A stretch of 38,229 nt of DNA from Pseudomonadales bacterium (lineage in GTDB: Bacteria; Pseudomonadota; Gammaproteobacteria; Pseudomonadales; Azotimanducaceae), in NCBI GenBank assembly GCA_029249645.1, contig JAQWWC010000123.1, positions 1-38,229 of the forward strand, written 5' to 3'. This document shows, piece after piece, positions 32,137-38,229 of this stretch (positions within the stretch are counted from its first letter, which is position 1; every line of letters starts with the position of its first letter). The translations under genes and the position numbers were made by a program. Below the pieces are notes generated by a model. The model saw only the letters and a list, made by a program, of their open reading frames with translations, did no database searches and had not been told where the DNA came from.

Positions 32137-34230
32137 CTAGAGCGTTTGCGCCCGCCCCAACGGCAAACCGCGCTCATAGCATTGACTGATCATCTCACCG
32201 GGGCTGGCTTTTTGAAAATAAAAGCCTTGCCCAAGATCACAACCCAGCTCCTGAAGTAATTTCATTTGGGCTTGCGTCTCAATTCCTTCTGCTACGATTT
32301 TCAAACCCAAGCTGTGCCCCAAGTCTATGATGGCTTTGGCGATAATAAAGTCATCGGTGTCGCGGGCCAACTCCTGAATAAAGGCGCGATCAATTTTGAT
32401 AGTGTCCAATGGGAAACGCTTTAAATAAGCCAATGAAGAATAACCCGTACCAAAATCATCAACGCTGATTTTGTGTCCTCTCTCTCGGAAGATTTCCAAG
32501 AGTTTTAAATTACTATCAATGGCTTTCATTGCCACACTCTCGGTAATCTCTAAGCCAATTTGCTGGGGCAACAAATCATACTTGGAGATCAGGTAGTCCA
32601 GTCGATCAACTAGAGCCTCGGTAAATTGCTCTGAGGAAATATTTACTGCGATCGAAAAGCCATCGATGGCCTTTGAATTGAACGCTTTGAGCTGCTGACA
32701 GACCGTCTCGAGCATCAAATCCCCCAGCAACAAAACCAAACCACTTTTTTCAGCTAACGGAATGAAATCATCGGGCGGGATAAATACGTCGTCCGACAAT
32801 GGCCAGCGGACCAATGCCTCAAAGCTAATAATTTTGAGCGTCTTCAAGTCAACGATCGGCTGAAAATAGGGGAGCAGAACCCTTTGATCGATCGCGTCCT
32901 TGAGCTTCGAGCGCATCAACAGCATGGCCTTAGCCTTTTCATGCATCGCAACGTCAAAGACCACAGCGGCGCGGCCCTCGGACTTTGCCCGCCCCGCTGC
33001 TGTTTCGCCATCGCGAACCATATCGTTTGCTGCCACATACTCACCAGGACCAAAAACCAGGCCACAATGCGAGTCGACCGTCACGGTCGCATCCAGTGCC
33101 CATTCAATATTTTCGTGGATTGAAATTTGCGCCTTCTCGACGGCTTCCAGAGTCAAGCCCGGATCACCGCCATCAGTCAGTAAGAGAGCAAATCGCCCAC
33201 CACCCAGATGCGACAAGGTATCATCCGGTTTTACGATCCTCTGAATGCGGCGCGCAACGTCAACAATGGCATGATCACCTGCTGAAAATCCAAGCGCTTG
33301 GTTAATCACGCCTAAGCCTTCAACGCTTATGATCACCACCGCAAACGGCGCGGGATCCAGGCCATCATTTGCACGTTTTGAAATCAATCGCGTGGTCAGA
33401 CGATCTAAAAAGAGTTGACGATTTGGAAGCGACGTCAGGTCATCATAAAAGGCCGTTTTGACCAATTGCGCCTCTTGGGCGATCTGCGTCGTCAAATCTC
33501 TTAGCGAAATCACAAGCAACGGCGAACCACCTGGCGAAAACCAATTAAGCCCGACCGCGACCGGCAAGGAATCCTGATCCTGTCGTAACAAAACCTGCCG
33601 ATCAAAACTGATCGGCAGTGCCATTTGTCCTTGCAACAGCGCGGCGATATCAATGACGGTGTCAGTTGCATTGAGCGGCTCAAATCGCAGTAACGCCTCA
33701 GCGTTAAGCGTCATCAACATTTCTCTTGAAACGCCTAAAAGCTGAACTGCCATCGGGTTTGCAAGCAGTATCTCCCCAGTCTGATCGATGGTCAGCACGC
33801 CATCGTCCAAGTTTTGCAAGGTAGCTTCTAATCGAATGCCAGCTGTTTTTAGCGCGACCTCCATCTGATGCTTGTGCAGTGCAATCTCAATGGTTATTTC
33901 GAGTTCACGGTTATCAAACGGTTTTAAAACATAACCGTAGGGCACGGTCACCTTAGCGCGAGCAAGCGTCTCATCATTTGAGTATGCTGTGCAAAAAATA
34001 ATCGGCAGATCTGCCTCGGCGCGAATCCGGTCAGCGGCCTCGATTCCGTCCATATCACCCTTGAGGTTTATGTCCATCAAAATCAAATCGGGCCGTTCAC
34101 TAAGCACTCGCGTCACGGCATCATCGCCCCTCGCCGCCGTGCCAATCACCTGGTAGCCCAGCTTTTCGAGTCGGCTTTTAATATCTCGGGCGACAAGCAC
34201 TTCGTCTTCAACAACAAATACTCTACTCAT
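32137..34230 (-). CDS. Response regulator with PAS, degenerate GGDEF and EAL domains
   Basis: A 697-residue c-di-GMP signalling regulator. The receiver domain (about 1-118) has E8-D9, phospho-acceptor D53 in LILMDINLKGDMDG and the switch lysine in YVLKPF. A PAS-like region (about 130-250) follows. The GGDEF domain (about 262-430) has GGGRF near 342 in place of GGDEF, so cyclase activity is unlikely. The EAL domain (about 445-690) keeps E-A-L (SFEALVRW near 469), DDFGTGYSS and the helix-strand core, so c-di-GMP hydrolysis is expected. The start overlaps the sensor-kinase gene by 8 nt (ATGAGTAG), marking it as the cognate response regulator of that kinase. Confidence 0.93.
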   Translation of the reverse strand: MSRVFVVEDEVLVARDIKSRLEKLGYQVIGTAARGDDAVTRVLSERPDLILMDINLKGDMDGIEAADRIRAEADLPIIFCTAYSNDETLARAKVTVPYGYVLKPFDNRELEITIEIALHKHQMEVALKTAGIRLEATLQNLDDGVLTIDQTGEILLANPMAVQLLGVSREMLMTLNAEALLRFEPLNATDTVIDIAALLQGQMALPISFDRQVLLRQDQDSLPVAVGLNWFSPGGSPLLVISLRDLTTQIAQEAQLVKTAFYDDLTSLPNRQLFLDRLTTRLISKRANDGLDPAPFAVVIISVEGLGVINQALGFSAGDHAIVDVARRIQRIVKPDDTLSHLGGGRFALLLTDGGDPGLTLEAVEKAQISIHENIEWALDATVTVDSHCGLVFGPGEYVAANDMVRDGETAAGRAKSEGRAAVVFDVAMHEKAKAMLLMRSKLKDAIDQRVLLPYFQPIVDLKTLKIISFEALVRWPLSDDVFIPPDDFIPLAEKSGLVLLLGDLMLETVCQQLKAFNSKAIDGFSIAVNISSEQFTEALVDRLDYLISKYDLLPQQIGLEITESVAMKAIDSNLKLLEIFRERGHKISVDDFGTGYSSLAYLKRFPLDTIKIDRAFIQELARDTDDFIIAKAIIDLGHSLGLKIVAEGIETQAQMKLLQELGCDLGQGFYFQKASPGEMISQCYERGLPLGRAQTL

Positions 34231-37200
34231 GGACTTTTCGCTCTACTGCTGGAAATTCAATTAAAAACTGCGCGCCATCCATCGACTGGAACGACAACCG
34301 GCCTTCTAACTGCTGAGTTAAAATATCAACAATTTCCATGCCCATCGAACCCGACTGCTTTGGATCAAAACCCTCTGGTAACCCACACCCGTTATCCGAG
34401 ATTTTTAACCGGTACCAGTCACGATCCTTTACGAACTGCACGTCGATCACTGCTGTCTCCGCTTGCCCCGTCTTAAAGCCATGTTTGAGCGCATTGGAAA
34501 TCAACTCATTAATAATCAAGCCGCAGGGCACAGCAGTGTCCAGCTCGAGCGCAACTTGATCGACCAAAATCTCCAATTGAACCTCAATGCCTGGAATAGT
34601 ATAAAACCGACATAGGCCCGTCGCTAACGTGCGAATGTAATCTTCAAAATTAATTTCCAGCAGATTATCCGACTGGTAAAGGCTTTCGTGAATCAGCGAC
34701 ATCGATTTGATACGCTGCTGGCTCTCGCCAAGAAGGCTGACCAATACCGCATCATTCTGAGCATCTGCTTGCATATTGAGTAGACTCGAAATGACCTGCA
34801 TGTTGTTTTTTACGCGGTGATGCACTTCTTTCAGTAACAGCTCTTTTTCCATCAACGACGACGCGAGCTCACTTCGAGCCTCTTTGTGTTCAGATATTTC
34901 ACGCTGAAGCGCAACTGAACGCTCAGCAACAAGAAACTCGAGATTTTTTCGGTAGTCCGTCAGCTCGGCTTCCGTTTGTTTTCGATGGGTGATATCCCGG
35001 GAGATTGAAACCAATGCTGATTCACTCAATTTGGAGTCCTGAACTCTGGTAATCGTCACCTCCGTGGTTTGTTTTGGTGCGGTCGGGGGACCAGCAATCT
35101 CACCTTGGAAACGTCCCGTGCGCTCGAGCGCTCGGGTAACAACCATTCTTTGCGCGCTGTCATTGATTAACGCCGTCACAACATCCCGCCCAACAGCCGC
35201 AGTGGGCGGCAAGCCATGAACGGCGGCAATAGCATGATTCGCGAACAAAATTTCGTGTTTCTCGTTCGCAATGATAATGCACTCAGTCGCCTGCTCAAGT
35301 GACTCGATATAAAGCTGCAGCCGTTGACTATAGCGTTTCTCGGCTTCAAACCGTTGCCTACGCGTATTATTTTTTAACAACAAAACAACGGTTACAATCA
35401 GGGCCGTAAGATAACCCAAATAAGCCCACCAAGTGGCCCATGGCGGTGGTAGAACCGTTATACGAATGGACGCGCCTTGTTCATTCCAAACCAGATCATT
35501 GTTCGAACCAATCACCTCAAATTCGTAATCTCCAGGATCCAAGTTGGTATAGGTTGTTTGATGCTCTCCAACTAAATCAACCCAATCCAGATCAAATCCT
35601 TTTAATCGATACCGGAACTGATTCTTAAGGGGTGCTGTAAAGTCCAAGGCAACAAACTTAAAACCGATGACTGAATCTTGGTAATCCAAAACCAACTCCG
35701 TCATCTCATCCAGGGCGCTACTGTGCAGTTCAACTTGGTTGAATTTACTGAATTGCGTCAGCGTTATTTTTGGCACGTAGTTGTTTTTGGTTCGGATTTT
35801 AACTGGGTCAAAAACATTGAAACCGTTGTTACCCCCAAACACAAACAGCCCTTCTGACAACCCAAGATAGGCACCACTATTAAAATCCGTATTCTGCAAA
35901 CCATGGCTTGAATCAAAAGATTGGAACCGCATTGAAATCGGGTCGATCACTGTGAGTCCTTTACCGCCGCTGACCCAAATTCGCCCAGCAGCATCTTCCA
36001 GCAGACCGAATACCGCATCACTCGCCAAACCATCCGCTTTAGAGTACCGCGAGAAGGTTGCGGAAACTGGATCATAAAAATTTATACCCCGATCGCGCGT
36101 TCCAACCCATATTCCTTGATCTGTTTCTAGAAGCGAAACAACATTGTTGCTCGATAAGCTTCCTGAATCGCTTGGGTCATGAAGTAATGCGGAAGTATCA
36201 CCAGTGACCGAGTCCAAAACCGTGATGCCACCGCCATCGGTTGCCACCCAGAGCAGTCCTGATCGCGTCTCAATGATATCAAGCGTCCGAAGGTCGCTAA
36301 ATTGTCCCTTGGGATTAGACAGGCTAGGAAAGCGCTTAAACCCCTTTCCTGGCTCGAATAAATTAATACCCCCGCCGTAGGTTGCAATCCATTGCCGTCC
36401 CTTCGAATCCAAATAAATCCGACTGATAGCACTCGACGATAGCGATCTTGGATCGTCTGGATCAAAGCGATACACCCGATCGACTTGTCCATCTTTAATG
36501 ACGTTGAGCCCACCAATCATCGTACCCGCCCAGAGTTCCTCGCCAACAACCGCAAGCGCCATCACCCGCCTGCCACTGAGACCAATTGAATCTGCATTAA
36601 AAAAGACGGGGTCACTTTCATTTGCCGCCCAAACACTCAGGCCTTCGAACGTACCGATCCACAAGTTACCGGATTTATCTTCGGCAAAAGAAGAAATCGA
36701 GGGCGAGGAGACTTCATCGCCAATGGTTGCTTGGAGTTTAAAGACCGGAAACTTTTCGACCGTCGCATTCCATTTACTAATGCCATTAAAAGTCCCAACC
36801 CAAATGACCCCGCCATGATCCTGAAATAGGGACAGAATCGTGTTGTCGCTGAGGCTTTTACTATTGGATAGGTCCGCCCGATACTGTTGGAAGCCCTCTC
36901 CGCCAGATCGCCATAAATTCAAGCCCCCGTCGGCGCCCACCCAAAGATCGCCGCCCGTATCTTTGAGAATCGTCCGGATGCGATTGCCTGTGATCGAGCT
37001 AGAATCTTTGGGGTCGTGTCGAAAGCGAAACCATCGATTGTCCCGCTCATCAAAGATGCTGACGCCTTCGCTATAGGTGCCGACCCAGAGCCGTCCAAGG
37101 GTGTCCGACGCGATGGCGCGAACCGCATTTTCCGACAGTGAATTTGGGTTAAGTGGATCCGACACATAACGCTTTCTGACCTGACCTTGAGCATCAATCA

Positions 37201-37903
37201 GCGTCACGCCGCCCGAGTCTGTTCCGACCCACAACCGATCAGCCTGATCCCGATATAGCGCTCGAACGCTGCCCGCCCCGATACTATTCGGATTATTGAG
37301 ATCGTGCTCAAACCAGGTCATCGTGCTGTCGGGTCGAATCTCTATCAATCCAACATTGGTCCCGACCCAAATGACGCCAGCGGGACCCTCTGCGAGTGCA
37401 TACACGGAGATCGTTGTGTTAGCTTCCGCAGACGGCTTGAGCCGGATGCGTTCAAACCCTTGGGTTACCGGATTAAAGCGGTCTAGCCCGGCATCCGTAC
37501 CGACCCAGATACGACCGGTTTGGTCCGCAAGTAAAGACCAAACTTGGTCATGGGAAAGAGAGTTTTGATCCGCGATCAGGTGATAAAAATTCGTAAACTC
37601 ATAGCCATCATAGCGATTGAGCCCTTCTTGGGTTCCGATCCAGATGAGCCCTTGCCGATCCTGAACAAAGGCCGTGACGCCATTTTGCGACAACCCGTTT
37701 TCGGTGGTGAGATGATCAAAAACGATGGCTCGCTTGTTTATCAAGGCTTCTATGGCCAAAGCCGGGATCGCGATCAGAATCACCGAAACCAACGCACCGC
37801 AACCAAAAAACAGGCGCCAGTTAATCCACCCAGGTCGACTGGTGTGATGCACCAGAGCCGCGATGCTCGAAGAAAAAGCGCTCAAGAAGCTCAATGAGAC
37901 CAC
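34223..37903 (-). CDS. Two-component sensor kinase with 14-blade propeller, Y_Y_Y, PAS and HisKA_2 domains
   Basis: A 1226-residue membrane sensor. A short cytoplasmic start and a hydrophobic helix (about 30-52) are followed by 14 Reg_prop-type blades, each ending in I/L-W-V/I-G-T...G-L-x-x-F/Y (for example LIWIGTQEGLNRYDGYEF), so about two seven-bladed propellers outside the membrane. A Y_Y_Y domain (about 745-812) and a transmembrane helix (about 815-838) precede a PAS domain (about 850-970). The HisKA_2 domain has EVHHRVKNN (H1029 the likely phospho-site) and the HATPase has NELISNALKHG (1132-1142) and SDNGCGLP. The start is a GTG at 37903 with a weak site. Such HSPs usually sense polysaccharides or their fragments. 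The cognate regulator overlaps downstream. Confidence 0.92.
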   Translation of the reverse strand: MVSLSFLSAFSSSIAALVHHTSRPGWINWRLFFGCGALVSVILIAIPALAIEALINKRAIVFDHLTTENGLSQNGVTAFVQDRQGLIWIGTQEGLNRYDGYEFTNFYHLIADQNSLSHDQVWSLLADQTGRIWVGTDAGLDRFNPVTQGFERIRLKPSAEANTTISVYALAEGPAGVIWVGTNVGLIEIRPDSTMTWFEHDLNNPNSIGAGSVRALYRDQADRLWVGTDSGGVTLIDAQGQVRKRYVSDPLNPNSLSENAVRAIASDTLGRLWVGTYSEGVSIFDERDNRWFRFRHDPKDSSSITGNRIRTILKDTGGDLWVGADGGLNLWRSGGEGFQQYRADLSNSKSLSDNTILSLFQDHGGVIWVGTFNGISKWNATVEKFPVFKLQATIGDEVSSPSISSFAEDKSGNLWIGTFEGLSVWAANESDPVFFNADSIGLSGRRVMALAVVGEELWAGTMIGGLNVIKDGQVDRVYRFDPDDPRSLSSSAISRIYLDSKGRQWIATYGGGINLFEPGKGFKRFPSLSNPKGQFSDLRTLDIIETRSGLLWVATDGGGITVLDSVTGDTSALLHDPSDSGSLSSNNVVSLLETDQGIWVGTRDRGINFYDPVSATFSRYSKADGLASDAVFGLLEDAAGRIWVSGGKGLTVIDPISMRFQSFDSSHGLQNTDFNSGAYLGLSEGLFVFGGNNGFNVFDPVKIRTKNNYVPKITLTQFSKFNQVELHSSALDEMTELVLDYQDSVIGFKFVALDFTAPLKNQFRYRLKGFDLDWVDLVGEHQTTYTNLDPGDYEFEVIGSNNDLVWNEQGASIRITVLPPPWATWWAYLGYLTALIVTVVLLLKNNTRRQRFEAEKRYSQRLQLYIESLEQATECIIIANEKHEILFANHAIAAVHGLPPTAAVGRDVVTALINDSAQRMVVTRALERTGRFQGEIAGPPTAPKQTTEVTITRVQDSKLSESALVSISRDITHRKQTEAELTDYRKNLEFLVAERSVALQREISEHKEARSELASSLMEKELLLKEVHHRVKNNMQVISSLLNMQADAQNDAVLVSLLGESQQRIKSMSLIHESLYQSDNLLEINFEDYIRTLATGLCRFYTIPGIEVQLEILVDQVALELDTAVPCGLIINELISNALKHGFKTGQAETAVIDVQFVKDRDWYRLKISDNGCGLPEGFDPKQSGSMGMEIVDILTQQLEGRLSFQSMDGAQFLIEFPAVERKVHE

Positions 37904-37992
37904 TCGGTTGATCCAGAAATCCCGAAACAGTTATCAAAGCAGCATTTTCATCGAGTCACAAGTTAAAACAAAGCTAGACGCAGTGATTCCAA

Positions 37993-38229
37993 TCAAAGGT
38001 TCCAGATGAAACCGGCGTTCTCAGGGTTCGATAGGTTCCAAATGAAGCCGGCGTTCTCAGGGTTCGATAAGTTCCAGATGAAGCCGGCGTTCTTAGGGTT
38101 CGATAAGTTCCAGATAAAGCCGGCATTCTCAGGGTTCGATAGATTCCAGATGAAACCGGCGTTCTCAGGGTTCGATAGGTTCCAGATGAAACCGGCGTTC
38201 TCAGGGTTCGATAGGTTCCAGATAAAGCC
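37993..38229 (-). CDS. Partial repeat protein, C-terminal end (12-residue SNPENAGFIWNL repeats)
   Basis: An open minus-strand frame enters from the right edge and runs 78 codons to a TGA at 37993-37995, directly after the last repeat (GFIWNL-stop). It consists wholly of the 12-residue unit SNPENAGFIWNL. In this frame six of the seven variable columns between copies are silent (Leu cta/tta; aac/aat twice; atc/att; ttc/ttt; ggt/ggc), and one changes E to K; the plus-strand open frame has only four silent columns. That favours this strand as coding. It is asparagine- and aromatic-rich, with no signal or start visible because the 5' part lies outside. The gene would sit just upstream of the sensor-kinase gene on the same strand. 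I do not recognise the family. Confidence 0.55.
   Translation of the reverse strand, partial: GFIWNLSNPENAGFIWNLSNPENAGFIWNLSNPENAGFIWNLSNPKNAGFIWNLSNPENAGFIWNLSNPENAGFIWNL
37998..38229. repeat. 36-bp head-to-tail tandem repeat array (six full copies plus a partial)
   Basis: Copies start at 37998, 38034, 38070, 38106, 38142, 38178 and 38214 (partial, cut by the window end). The spacing is exactly 36 bp throughout. The unit begins GGTTCCAGATGAAACCGG and ends with CAGGGTTCGATA. Copies 1 and 6 are identical; the rest differ at one to four positions, all transitions. There are no spacers, so this is not a CRISPR array. The GGGTTCGA element resembles a tRNA T-loop only by chance. Confidence 0.95.

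Noticed and set aside
37998-38229. CRISPR array, since the unit is 36 bp, a common CRISPR repeat length
   Set aside because: The copies are directly adjacent with no spacers between them, and the unit has only a poor internal dyad.
37998-38229. tRNA remnants, because of the repeated GGGTTCGA T-loop-like element
   Set aside because: No acceptor stem, anticodon arm or variable loop fits around it, and the 36-bp unit is too short.

Overview
The window looks like chromosomal DNA of a free-living, probably marine, gammaproteobacterium. This is an inference from an EfpL/YeiP-type elongation factor P paralogue, base composition near 50% G+C by eye, several c-di-GMP and two-component proteins, and many acyl-CoA and 2-oxoglutarate-dioxygenase genes. 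Genes are tightly packed, often with 4-nt (ATGA, GTGA) or 8-nt stop/start overlaps. I saw no tRNA, rRNA, insertion sequence, phage gene or CRISPR array.

Layout. 0.5-2.5 kb (minus): a LytS/LytT-type sensor kinase and LytTR regulator. 2.5-3.7 kb (minus): a truncated aminotransferase remnant with an intact ribosome-binding site behind short repeats, then an NTF2-fold protein. 4.3-9.2 kb (plus): a metallo-beta-lactamase-fold hydrolase, an MFE-2-like short-chain dehydrogenase, a crotonase lacking both usual catalytic glutamates, and an acyl-CoA ligase, probably an acyl-CoA degradation set. 9.2-10.6 kb: yeiP (minus), a DUF3820 protein and a small monooxygenase-fold protein (plus). 10.7-16.9 kb (minus): a TetR regulator, membrane-fusion protein, RND efflux pump and an esterase, read as one operon. 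17.2-18.6 kb: a divergent DUF3293 gene and membrane diguanylate cyclase sharing a 135-bp control region. 18.8-22.3 kb (minus): an iron-sulfur photolyase, a PhyH dioxygenase, a membrane-anchored FxLYD-like protein and a GNAT acetyltransferase. 22.4-27.3 kb: a TPR protein, an operon with a two-domain beta-oxidation enzyme, a small membrane protein and a short acyl-CoA-dehydrogenase-like protein, and a divergent amidohydrolase. 27.5-30.9 kb (minus): a TauD-like dioxygenase, then an exported phosphatase and exported cyclophilin in one overlapping pair. 31.4-32.1 kb (plus): an atypical SDR. 32.1-37.9 kb (minus): a propeller-type sensor kinase and its response-regulator/EAL partner.

The right edge (37993-38229) is the most unusual part. 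It holds six full copies and part of a seventh of a 36-bp head-to-tail repeat. On the minus strand the array is an open frame of 12-residue repeats (consensus SNPENAGFIWNL). Almost all differences between copies are silent in that frame, and a stop codon follows the last copy directly. It looks like the C-terminal end of an asparagine-rich repeat protein encoded just upstream of the sensor kinase, continuing outside the window.

Other points worth a second look are repeats that reach into the ribosome-binding site of the TauD-like gene, a perfect inverted repeat abutting a perfect -10 box between the DUF3293 and diguanylate cyclase genes, and two enzymes that keep their family fold but have lost catalytic residues.
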